DNA of 18,302 nucleotides from an uncultured Clostridia bacterium (lineage in GTDB: Bacteria > Bacillota > Clostridia > Monoglobales > Monoglobaceae), in assembly GCA_945878965.1 (NCBI GenBank), contig CAMCUJ010000002.1, positions 1-18,302 on the forward strand, written 5' to 3'. How positions within the stretch are numbered: the first letter of the stretch is position 1; each line of letters opens with the position of its first letter. Below the pieces are notes generated by a model. That model did no database searches. It worked only from the letters and a program-made list of their open reading frames with translations, and had not been told where the DNA came from. Below are positions 1 to 7,124 of the stretch, piece by piece. The position numbers were made by a program, and so were the translations under genes.

Positions 1-60
1 TTTGCAGCCGTTTTGTTAATGTGCATTGCAGCTTTTATTTGTGAAAAATTTAAAAAATAA
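1..60 (+). CDS. C-terminal end of a membrane protein (partial)
   Basis: Frame 1 is open from the first base and stops with TAA at 58-60, giving 19 residues. About 14 are hydrophobic or small (FAAVLLMCIAAFIC), followed by the basic tail EKFKK. This is what the end of a last transmembrane helix with a cytoplasmic positive tail looks like. The next gene has its own strong promoter starting 22 bases later, which fits the end of a preceding transcription unit. Family and function cannot be read from this fragment, and a chance open frame is possible at this length. Confidence 0.5.
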   Translation, partial: FAAVLLMCIAAFICEKFKK

Positions 61-82
61 TTCAAAATTTTTATGTCTATAC

Positions 83-111
83 TTGACAAAATTAATATCT
101 GATGTTAGAAT
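83..111 (+). promoter_or_regulatory. Strong sigma-A-type promoter of the secreted-protein gene
   Basis: A perfect -35 TTGACA (83-88) is followed by a 17-base spacer and the -10 TAGAAT (106-111). A TG at 103-104 makes it an extended -10. Transcription should start near 118, leaving a 5' leader of about 90 nt. The leader contains an AAGGAGGT Shine-Dalgarno-like match (148-154 core) with no usual start codon at proper distance, and then the GGAGG (197-201) used by the gene. Confidence 0.8.
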
Positions 112-210
112 ATCTATGTACAATATTTATAAATGCAAATATTTTTTAAGGAGGTCATACATAAATTTTATTTTGCATTTAAATCAGCAATTTTTTGGAG
201 GTATATGGAA

Positions 211-1404
211 ATGAGAAAAGTAAAACGAGTTTTGGCCTATGTTCTTTCTTTGTGCATTATAAGTTCTTTATTGACTTTTAATGTTTCAGCTTTAGAAGAA
301 CCTACAGTCGGTGAAAATGTCCTTGTGGACATCGATTTCACAAAAATGACGGACACATCCGATTTGAACAATCTTGAGAATGTTGAATTTTCGGGCTTGT
401 ATGAGGTTGCGGATGCACCGGACGGACCAAGAACATTGAAACTTTGTAAAGACGGCGTTGACGGAAGTATAGATGGCGATACGGCAACACCGGGTACAAT
501 GAAAGTAAAGTTAAATAACGGTAGAGCACAAGGTGAATATAAGTTCCAGTTAGAACTTTATATGACAGGTGTTAGAAAGAAGCTAATGCAAAATCCAATA
601 ATATTTATGGATATTAAAGATACTGCTTACAATAACGGTGAAGGTCTTGATATTACAAGAATTTCTTATGATGAAGAAAGATATTCCGAGGTTAAAGGTA
701 GAGATGTAATAAGAGTATATGCTAACCTTTTAGCGGGTATAGAAGAAACATCCGGTGATAATCATATTGCATCTAATACTGATGGTGAGACAGTTAATAA
801 ATGGTTTTCAATAACATCAACTGTTAATACAACATTAGGAGAATGTACGGCTGTAGCAAGCATAAAGTCCAGTCAGCAACTTTCAAGAAGTTTCGAAGAC
901 AGTGATCCTGATGTTGTTGGAAACTTTGCACCAAATGAAGTTACAACAATAGCTTCTGCTTCAAATAGTGCACATGAAAATGATATGTACATAAAAAGAG
1001 TGCTAATCACAGGTCCCGAGGGTGAGCCAACTCCTATAGTTCCCGTAGCTCCTCCGGATTATCAGATTACAGCTTTAAATCTTGCGGATGCAAGCGGTGC
1101 TGCTGCTGAGTTAGGCACAGCTACAAAGATTGACAGTGTAACTGTAAATCGTGCATCTCATATCGAAGATAAAGAATATACTGTATTGGTTGCTGAGTAT
1201 AAGGACAATGTTTTCTCAAGATTACATATTAAAAAATATGAGCCTGTTGTTTTAACCGAAGATGAGGAAACCGAAAACACTGTAACTTATGAAAAAAATA
1301 CCGTTAAATTTGATGAAGAACTTTCAGAGGGTACAACTTCCGTAAAGGTTATGCTTTGGAATAGTTTTGATGATTTAGCACCTATCGCTAAAGTGTATAA
1401 ATAA
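211..1404 (+). CDS. Secreted surface protein with C-terminal accessory-type domain, no catalytic domain recognised
   Basis: This is a 397-residue exported protein of unknown function. Residues 1-27 are a classical signal peptide: basic RKVKR, hydrophobic core, and likely cleavage after VSA27. Residues about 30-270 are hydrophilic and rich in beta-prone stretches. It begins LVDIDFTKMTD, which resembles the start of lectin-like or LamG-like sandwich domains in clostridial surface proteins. A proline-rich linker (271-284, GEPTPIVPVAPPDY) leads to a C-terminal domain of about 110 residues ending in SVKVMLWNSFDDLAPIAKVYK. From memory, that ending (VKxxLWxS followed by a Pro near the C-terminus) recurs at the ends of large glycosidases and surface proteins of gut Clostridia. 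There is no LPXTG, SLH or dockerin signal. I chose ATG 211 because GGAGG (197-201) lies 9 bases upstream; ATG 205 is too close. It is flanked by its own promoter and terminator, so it is probably monocistronic. Carbohydrate binding is inference only. Confidence 0.8.
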   Translation: MRKVKRVLAYVLSLCIISSLLTFNVSALEEPTVGENVLVDIDFTKMTDTSDLNNLENVEFSGLYEVADAPDGPRTLKLCKDGVDGSIDGDTATPGTMKVKLNNGRAQGEYKFQLELYMTGVRKKLMQNPIIFMDIKDTAYNNGEGLDITRISYDEERYSEVKGRDVIRVYANLLAGIEETSGDNHIASNTDGETVNKWFSITSTVNTTLGECTAVASIKSSQQLSRSFEDSDPDVVGNFAPNEVTTIASASNSAHENDMYIKRVLITGPEGEPTPIVPVAPPDYQITALNLADASGAAAELGTATKIDSVTVNRASHIEDKEYTVLVAEYKDNVFSRLHIKKYEPVVLTEDEETENTVTYEKNTVKFDEELSEGTTSVKVMLWNSFDDLAPIAKVYK

Positions 1405-1422
1405 AAATTAAGACTAAAAAAC

Positions 1423-1473
1423 TAAGAGATTGCTTTCGTTAAATTATATGAAAGCGTCTCTTAATTTTATTTT
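1423..1473 (+). terminator. Rho-independent terminator of the secreted-protein gene
   Basis: The left arm 1423-1437 (TAAGAGATTGCTTTC) pairs with the right arm 1450-1463 (GAAAGCGTCTCTTA), with a small internal mismatch and a 12-base loop. A T-rich tract follows (1465-1473). It sits 18 bases after the stop codon. Confidence 0.8.
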
Positions 1474-1571
1474 AACCTTGGCGGCAACGAGCCGCCAAAG
1501 GATACAGTATTGGTCGGCTTATTTTAACCTTGGCGGCAACGAGCCGCCAAAAGATGCAGTATTGGTCGGCT
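1469..1571. repeat. Tandem 52-bp direct repeat, each unit carrying a GC-rich hairpin
   Basis: Unit 1 (1469-1520) and unit 2 (1521-1571) differ at two positions (G1500 versus A1552, A1504 versus G1556) apart from the last base. Each unit contains a perfect 8-bp stem TTGGCGGC / GCCGCCAA with loop AACGA. The end of unit 2 forms another dyad, GTCGGC (1565-1570) and GCCGAC (1575-1580) with a 4-base loop. No reading frame of note spans the repeat. The near identity suggests a recent duplication of a hairpin element or of part of a dispersed intergenic repeat. Confidence 0.8.
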
Positions 1572-1835
1572 GACGCCGACGTACGAAACGGCAAAAGAAA
1601 GCGGCTAACCCACGCTTAAAACTATAAACGAAAGAGGAAAAACCTCAAACGTAAGCCTTAACGAAGCGTTCTTTTTAGGGATACGTTCGCCAAATGAAAA
1701 TTCACGCTTGACGTGCGAAGAAAATCCGAATAGGATAAAGAAAAACTTTGAGGAACGCTAAGGGGGTCTCGGGGGAAAGCCGAGCGTCGTTTTTGGTTCT
1801 TTTTGGACGAGCAAAAAGAACATAAAAAGAACATA
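1572..1835. other. Non-coding block rich in CG dinucleotides and inverted repeats
   Basis: This stretch between the tandem repeat and the nfnA promoter has a visibly different base composition: many CG dinucleotides and G-runs, against A/T-rich surroundings. It contains CTCGG (1768-1772) pairing with CCGAG (1780-1784), followed shortly by TTTTT (1790-1794), which is terminator-like on the + strand. It also contains a perfect 10-bp inverted repeat, GTTCTTTTTG (1796-1805) and CAAAAAGAAC (1812-1821). A 58-codon frame on the minus strand (1834 down to 1658) is open but has no ribosome binding site and a low-complexity Ser/Phe/Arg-rich product, so I do not call it a gene. The best reading is a dispersed intergenic repeat or a decayed element; a structured RNA is possible but unproven. 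Confidence 0.5.
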
Positions 1836-1881
1836 ATACGTAAAAAAACTAAATTTTTTATTATAAATTTCTTAAAAGCAG

Positions 1882-1910
1882 TTGCATTTTTAACTTCATT
1901 GTGATATAAT
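1882..1910 (+). promoter_or_regulatory. Extended -10 promoter for nfnAB
   Basis: The -35 TTGCAT (1882-1887), 17-base spacer and perfect -10 TATAAT (1905-1910) are preceded by TG at 1902-1903, giving TGaTATAAT. The predicted transcription start is near 1917, about 37 bases before the nfnA start codon. Confidence 0.8.
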
Positions 1911-1953
1911 TTTTTAGATAAATATAATTTTTTTAAATGATCGGAGTGTTTAG

Positions 1954-2799
1954 ATGTATAAGATTGTCAGAAAAGAAGTTTTAAACCCTTCGGTTTCGCT
2001 TATAGAGGTAGATGCACCTTATATAGCAAAGAAAGCGGAACCGGGACAGTTTATAATTCTAAGAGTAAACGAAACAGGTGAAAGAATTCCTTTCACTATC
2101 GCAGATTATGATCGTGAAAAGGGAACTGTTACTATAATATTCCAAAAGGTAGGAAAAACAACAGAATTACTTGACACATTGAATGCAGGAGATGAAATTC
2201 TTGATTTTGTGGGACCGCTTGGTGTTGCTTCTCATTTTGAGAATGTAAAGAGAGTTGCGGTTATCGGCGGCGGACTTGGAACGGCTATTGCATATCCGCA
2301 GGCAAAGAAGCTTCACTCTATGGGTGTTGAGGTTGATATGATAAACGGATTCAGAAATAAGGATTTGGTTATAATTGAGGATATGTGTAAGCAGGCCTGT
2401 ACAAATCTTTATACAATGACCGATGACGGTTCAAACGGAAATAAGGGATTTGTTACATCAAAGCTTGAGGAGCTTATAAAGAGCGGAGTTAAGTATGACT
2501 TGGTAGTTGCAATAGGCCCTCTTGTAATGATGAAGGCGGTTTGTGAGCTTACAAGACCTTATGAAATTAAAACTATAGTAAGTATGAACCCTGTTATGAT
2601 AGACGGCACGGGAATGTGCGGCGGCTGCCGAGTAACTGTTGGCGGCGAAACAAAGTTTGCTTGTGTTGACGGACCTGACTTTGACGGTCACTTGGTAGAT
2701 TTTGACCAGGCAATACTACGTTCAAAGATGTTTAAGGAAAAGGAAGCAGACTCTTTGAAGCAGCATAAATGTAGAATGGAGGGAATGCAGAATGCCTAA
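1954..2799 (+). CDS. nfnA: NfnA: FAD/[2Fe-2S] subunit of NADH-dependent reduced ferredoxin:NADP+ oxidoreductase
   Basis: This 281-residue protein belongs to the family of DHODH electron-transfer (PyrK-like) and sulfide dehydrogenase small subunits. With NfnB it should form the cytoplasmic Nfn complex, which couples reduced ferredoxin and NADH to NADP+ reduction by electron bifurcation/confurcation. Residues 1-95 are a ferredoxin-reductase-like FAD domain (PGQFIILR 30-37, RIPFTIAD 44-51). Residues 99-210 are the NAD-binding domain with VIGGGLGTA (103-111). The C-terminal cluster loop has DGTGMCGGCRV (217-227) and FAC (235-237): Cys222, Cys225 and Cys237. Only three cysteines are in this loop; in Nfn-type proteins an Asp serves as fourth ligand, and Asp217 is a candidate. 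GGAG (1943-1946) sits 7 bases before the ATG. The stop overlaps the nfnB start by 8 bases, implying translational coupling. The name SudB/GltB-like is sometimes used for the same family. Confidence 0.87.
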   Translation: MYKIVRKEVLNPSVSLIEVDAPYIAKKAEPGQFIILRVNETGERIPFTIADYDREKGTVTIIFQKVGKTTELLDTLNAGDEILDFVGPLGVASHFENVKRVAVIGGGLGTAIAYPQAKKLHSMGVEVDMINGFRNKDLVIIEDMCKQACTNLYTMTDDGSNGNKGFVTSKLEELIKSGVKYDLVVAIGPLVMMKAVCELTRPYEIKTIVSMNPVMIDGTGMCGGCRVTVGGETKFACVDGPDFDGHLVDFDQAILRSKMFKEKEADSLKQHKCRMEGMQNA

Positions 2800-4183
2800 T
2801 ATGTCTTTGGAAAAGGTAAAGATGCCTGAACAGGCACCTGATGTAAGAAATAAGAATTTTGAAGAAGTTTCAATGGGCTATACCGAGGAAATGGCAATTG
2901 AAGAGGCACAGAGATGTCTTAACTGTAAGCATAAGCCTTGTATGGGAGGCTGTCCTGTAAACGTAAAAATACCTGAATTTATTGCTTTGGTTGCAGAGGG
3001 CAAGTTTGAGGATGCTTATTATAAAATCCAGGAAACAAGCTCACTTCCTGCTGTATGCGGAAGAGTATGTCCTCAGGAAAATCAGTGTGAAAAATACTGC
3101 GTAAGAGGAATTAAGGGCGAAGCTGTAGGAATCGGACGTATTGAGCGTTTTGTTGCCGACTGGTTTATGAAGAACGGAAAAGCATCAATCGAGAAACCGG
3201 AGCCTAACGGTAAGAAGGTAGCAATTGTAGGTGCGGGTCCTGCGGGACTTACTTGTGCCGGCGACCTTGCAAAGCTTGGCTATAAGGTAAGCGTTTTTGA
3301 GGCATTCCATACACCGGGCGGAGTTTTAATGTATGGTATTCCGGAGTTCAGACTTCCAAAGGCTATCGTTCAGAAAGAAATAGACAAGCTTAAGGATTTA
3401 GGCGTTGAAATTAATACTAATATGGTAATAGGAAAAGTATTATCTATAGATGAATTATTAAATGATGAAGGCTTTGATGCAGTTTTCGTAGGTACGGGAG
3501 CAGGACTTCCAAGCTTTATGAAAATTGAGGGCGAAAGCTTAAACGGTGTGTATTCGGCAAATGAGTTTTTAACAAGAATAAATCTTATGAAAGCATATAA
3601 ATTCCCTGAATATGACACACCGATTAATGTTGGCAAGAGTGTTGTTGTTGTCGGCGGTGGTAATGTTGCAATGGACGCTGCCCGTTCCGCAAAACGACTT
3701 GGTGCTGAGCATGTGTACATAGTATACAGAAGAAGCGAAGAGGAGATGCCGGCAAGACGTGAAGAAGTTCATCATGCAAAAGAAGAAGGAATAGAGTTTA
3801 AATTGCTTTGTAACCCTAATAAGATTAACGGTGAAGACGGTTGGGTCAAGTCCGTTGAATGTATAGAGATGGAGCTTGGAGAGCCGGATGCATCGGGAAG
3901 ACGCAGACCTGTAGCTAAAGAGGGAAGCGAGTTTAATATTGAGGCAGATTCAGTAGTAATTGCAATCGGTCAGACACCAAATCCGCTTATTAAGAATACA
4001 ACACCTGATCTTGAAACAAACAAATGGGGCTGTATAGTTGCAAAAGAGGAAACAGGTGCTACAAGCAAGACAGGCGTATATGCCGGCGGTGATGTTGTTA
4101 CAGGTGCGGCAACAGTTATACTTGCGATGGGTGCAGGTAAGACTGCAGCTCAGTCTATTGATGAGTTTTTATCAAATAAATAA
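2792..4183 (+). CDS. nfnB: NfnB: FAD/[4Fe-4S] subunit of the Nfn complex (glutamate synthase small-subunit family)
   Basis: This 463-residue flavoprotein is the usual size for NfnB/GltA. An N-terminal bacterioferredoxin-like domain (about 1-135) carries two cysteine clusters: Cys42, 45, 50, 54 and Cys89, 93, 99, 103. These should bind two [4Fe-4S] clusters. The FAD Rossmann motif VGAGPAG lies at 146-152. The second nucleotide site VVVVGGGNVAMDAAR (284-298) fits NADP(H), with RR at 313-314 positioned after the second strand. The terminal FAD motif AGGDVVTGAATV is at 431-442. With NfnA just upstream and no glutamate synthase large subunit in the window, Nfn is more likely than GOGAT. GGAGGG (2778-2783) precedes ATG 2792 by 8 bases; ATG 2801 is an alternative start. 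The nearby gdhA suggests that the NADPH produced feeds glutamate synthesis. Confidence 0.87.
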   Translation: MPNMSLEKVKMPEQAPDVRNKNFEEVSMGYTEEMAIEEAQRCLNCKHKPCMGGCPVNVKIPEFIALVAEGKFEDAYYKIQETSSLPAVCGRVCPQENQCEKYCVRGIKGEAVGIGRIERFVADWFMKNGKASIEKPEPNGKKVAIVGAGPAGLTCAGDLAKLGYKVSVFEAFHTPGGVLMYGIPEFRLPKAIVQKEIDKLKDLGVEINTNMVIGKVLSIDELLNDEGFDAVFVGTGAGLPSFMKIEGESLNGVYSANEFLTRINLMKAYKFPEYDTPINVGKSVVVVGGGNVAMDAARSAKRLGAEHVYIVYRRSEEEMPARREEVHHAKEEGIEFKLLCNPNKINGEDGWVKSVECIEMELGEPDASGRRRPVAKEGSEFNIEADSVVIAIGQTPNPLIKNTTPDLETNKWGCIVAKEETGATSKTGVYAGGDVVTGAATVILAMGAGKTAAQSIDEFLSNK

Positions 4184-4206
4184 TAATTTTGGTTTTATTT
4201 GATAAA
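4168..4206. repeat. 13-bp A/T-rich inverted repeat straddling the nfnB stop codon
   Basis: TTTATCAAATAAA (4168-4180) and TTTATTTGATAAA (4194-4206) are perfect complements around a 13-base loop that holds the TAA stop. There is no T-tract after it and the stem has only 1-2 G/C pairs. As a terminator it would be weak; it may protect the mRNA 3' end or be chance in A/T-rich DNA. Confidence 0.5.
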
Positions 4207-4278
4207 GTGCTGAGAATACTAATGGATTTAGCTATCAATTAAAAACGGTACTGATTGCTGCTTTCTTTGCCGATGAAT

Positions 4279-4329
4279 TTGACTTTAAATTGAACTTGAC
4301 ATTGTTATGGTAAATTGATGCTTTATAAT
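4279..4329 (+). promoter_or_regulatory. Probable gdhA promoter region with overlapping elements
   Basis: The 213-base gap before gdhA holds TTGACT (4279-4284), a perfect TTGACA (4296-4301) and a perfect TATAAT (4324-4329). The spacing from TTGACA to TATAAT is 22 bases, which is too long. The overlapping TTGTTA (4302-4307) is 16 bases from TATAAT and could serve as the -35. So a promoter is likely here but which hexamers pair is not clear. Transcription would start near 4336, about 60 bases before gdhA. Confidence 0.5.
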
Positions 4330-4366
4330 TAGTTGTTAATTGTAGCTGTTCCATTATATTTTATAA

Positions 4367-5743
<1,377 letters not shown>

Positions 5744-5778
5744 TATATTGCGTTATTGAATAAATTGCGTTTAATTGT

Positions 5779-5814
5779 TTATAGCATATACGGTTTTTCC
5801 CGTATATGCTATAA
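5779..5814. repeat. Perfect 15-bp inverted repeat between gdhA and the Nudix gene
   Basis: TTATAGCATATACGG (5779-5793) and CCGTATATGCTATAA (5800-5814) are exact complements around the 6-base loop TTTTTC. It lies 36 bases after the gdhA stop and 14 before the Shine-Dalgarno of the next gene. No T-tract follows on either strand, so it is not a textbook intrinsic terminator. It could act as an RNA 3'-end stabiliser, an imperfect terminator, or an operator dyad. Confidence 0.7.
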
Positions 5815-5840
5815 CTATACTTAAAACGGAGGTTTTTCAA

Positions 5841-6380
5841 ATGGTTTTTGAGGAAAAAACAATTTCAACAAAAGAGATATTCAGCGGAAAGATAATTAAT
5901 GTAAGAGTTGATACAATAGAAACGCCCGATAAAAGGCAATCGTTTCGTGAATTGGTTGACCACCCGGGCGGAGTAGGTATTGTGGCGATTACGAATGATG
6001 ATAAAATTATTCTTGTAAAGCAGTTTAGAAAATCATTTGAAAAAGCAATTTACGAGATACCGGCGGGAAAGCTTGAAAAGGGTGAAGAACATTATACCTG
6101 CGGAGTTCGTGAGCTTGAAGAAGAAACAGGATTTAAAGCAGAAAAGATAGCGTATCTCGGATGCATATATCCATCTCCGGGCTTTGTGAATGAGATTACT
6201 CATATTTATCTTGCGACAGATTTATATGAGGGAAAGCTTAATCCTGATGATGGCGAGCATCTTGACATAGAGTTTTTTGATGTTGATGAAGTAGTCAGAA
6301 TGATAATGGATAATGAACTAAATGATGCCAAAACCGTTACTGGTGTATTTAAGGCACTTAAATATTTAGGCAGGATATAA
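5841..6380 (+). CDS. nudF: Nudix hydrolase, ADP-ribose pyrophosphatase type
   Basis: This 179-residue protein hydrolyses nucleoside diphosphate derivatives, most likely ADP-ribose to AMP and ribose 5-phosphate. The Nudix box is complete and fits GX5EX7REUXEEXGU: Gly76, Glu82, Arg90-Glu91-Leu92, Glu94-Glu95, Gly97, Phe98. The preceding strand VDHPGGVGIVAI (39-50), the YEIPAGK (71-77) and the PSPGFVNE (111-118) loop are typical of the ADP-ribose branch (NudF/YqkG). I set the start at ATG 5841, with GGAGG (5828-5832) 8 bases upstream. An in-frame ATG at 5775 would put the inverted repeat inside the gene and add an unrelated hydrophobic extension without a ribosome site. The gene is 36 bases upstream of zapA and probably cotranscribed with it. 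Confidence 0.9.
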   Translation: MVFEEKTISTKEIFSGKIINVRVDTIETPDKRQSFRELVDHPGGVGIVAITNDDKIILVKQFRKSFEKAIYEIPAGKLEKGEEHYTCGVRELEEETGFKAEKIAYLGCIYPSPGFVNEITHIYLATDLYEGKLNPDDGEHLDIEFFDVDEVVRMIMDNELNDAKTVTGVFKALKYLGRI

Positions 6381-6416
6381 ATACAGCTATCGATAAAATT
6401 CAAAGGTGGTATAGAT

Positions 6417-6797
6417 ATGGATAAAAACAGAATCAAGGTCAGTATAAATGGTGTTGAATACGTTCTTAAGACTACTGAGGGCGATGAATATGTTCAAAGA
6501 GTTGCAATGATGGTTGACAAAAATATGAAGGATGTAGCAAATTCAAACTCCAAGCTTAGTACTGCAATGATTGGAGTACTGACATCTATAAACCTTGCCG
6601 ATAGGTGTATAAAGGCAGAGGATGAGCTGGCAAGTATTAAAGCAAATTACAGCGCAGCAAGTAAGGAGCTCGGTTCGCTTCGTGAAGTGAGAGATGAAAA
6701 CGATATTAAGCTTGACCTCTTAAAGGAGGAAATTCAGCGGCTCCGAATTGAACTTGCAAAAAAGGATACAGAGCTTAAGAATTACATAGCACAATAA
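6417..6797 (+). CDS. zapA: Cell division protein ZapA
   Basis: ZapA is a small cytoplasmic protein that binds and bundles FtsZ filaments at the division site. The 126-residue product has the family layout. The N-terminal domain (1-45) carries the NRIKVSINGVEYVLKT strand pair and the GDEYVQRVAMMVDKNM helix. A central helix follows (STAMIGVLTSINLADRCIKAEDEL, about 48-71). The last 50 residues are a charged coiled coil (residues about 64-122) with regular Leu/Ile heptads. AAAGGTGGT (6402-6410) lies just before the ATG. It follows the Nudix gene at 36 bases and is followed by a 312-base gap before the U32 gene. A ZapA gene near a U32 peptidase gene is an arrangement I recall in Firmicutes. Confidence 0.88.
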   Translation: MDKNRIKVSINGVEYVLKTTEGDEYVQRVAMMVDKNMKDVANSNSKLSTAMIGVLTSINLADRCIKAEDELASIKANYSAASKELGSLREVRDENDIKLDLLKEEIQRLRIELAKKDTELKNYIAQ

Positions 6798-6886
6798 TTG
6801 AGAAATATTTACGTTTGTGCCAATGTGACACAACAGTAAATGAGGGCAGTACTGTTGCAGATGACAGTGCTTTGAAAAAATTTGCT

Positions 6887-6909
6887 TTCGCCGGCGAACA
6901 CAGTTCGCC
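6887..6909. repeat. GC-rich palindrome and hairpin in the zapA-U32 gap
   Basis: A 12-bp perfect palindrome TTCGCCGGCGAA (6887-6898) overlaps a 6-bp stem GGCGAA (6893-6898) / TTCGCC (6904-6909) with loop CACAG. The two structures are mutually exclusive. The motif is a small G/C island in A/T-rich DNA and resembles the ends of short dispersed intergenic repeats in Clostridia (recollection, not a search). Confidence 0.6.
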
Positions 6910-6927
6910 CCTACACCTTAAAGAGTG

Positions 6928-7039
6928 TAAATATTAAGATGTTATAAGATACTACAAATCAAGAAACGTAAAGCTTTAGTTGTTGCAAGGCACTGCACGA
7001 TGAAAATTTAAAGCTTTAACTGCTGTAAGATATTGCACG
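6928..7039. repeat. Three degenerate direct repeats with a 40-41-bp period
   Basis: 31-bp units start at 6928, 6969 and 7009. Units 2 and 3 share TAAAGCTTTA and TGCACG at their ends and match at 24 of 31 positions; all seven differences are transitions. Unit 1 matches unit 3 at 20 of 31, including a shared AAGATA. Together with the hairpin upstream and the heptad run downstream, this accounts for much of the 312-base gap 6798-7109, in which I see no gene. Units differ too much for a CRISPR array. Confidence 0.55.
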
Positions 7040-7067
7040 TTTGATGTATAATTCAGCGATTATATTA

Positions 7068-7095
7068 ATTACGTATTACTAATTACACATTGATA
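7068..7095. repeat. Short heptad run (ATTACNN/ATTGATA) before the U32 gene
   Basis: Four consecutive 7-base units read ATTACGT, ATTACTA, ATTACAC and ATTGATA. They end 30 bases before the likely GTG start of the next gene. This looks like a simple-sequence tract; it may overlap the A/T-rich promoter, which I cannot place with confidence. Confidence 0.45.
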
Positions 7096-7124
7096 TTATA
7101 TTTGTACGAATGGAGAGTTTTATT

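Noticed and set aside
26..214. 62-codon frame upstream of the secreted-protein gene
   Set aside because: It starts inside the upstream gene's last codons and runs through the promoter, so the transcript from that promoter would not contain its start.
1423..1580. Insertion sequence or integron-type site formed by the hairpins
   Set aside because: There is no transposase or integrase, no flanking target duplication that I can see, and the first hairpin is explained as a terminator.
1658..1834. 58-codon open frame on the minus strand inside the CG-rich intergenic block
   Set aside because: It has no ribosome site, its product is low in complexity and rich in Ser, Phe and Arg, and its DNA is shared with inverted repeats. 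More likely an accident of base composition.
5775..5840. Longer N-terminal form of the Nudix protein
   Set aside because: The extension would be translated from within a 15-bp dyad, has no ribosome site and resembles no Nudix N-terminus; ATG 5841 has GGAGG at 8 bases.
6928..7039. CRISPR array
   Set aside because: Repeats are only 65-77 percent alike, the intervals between them are about 9-10 bases, and no cas gene is in the window.
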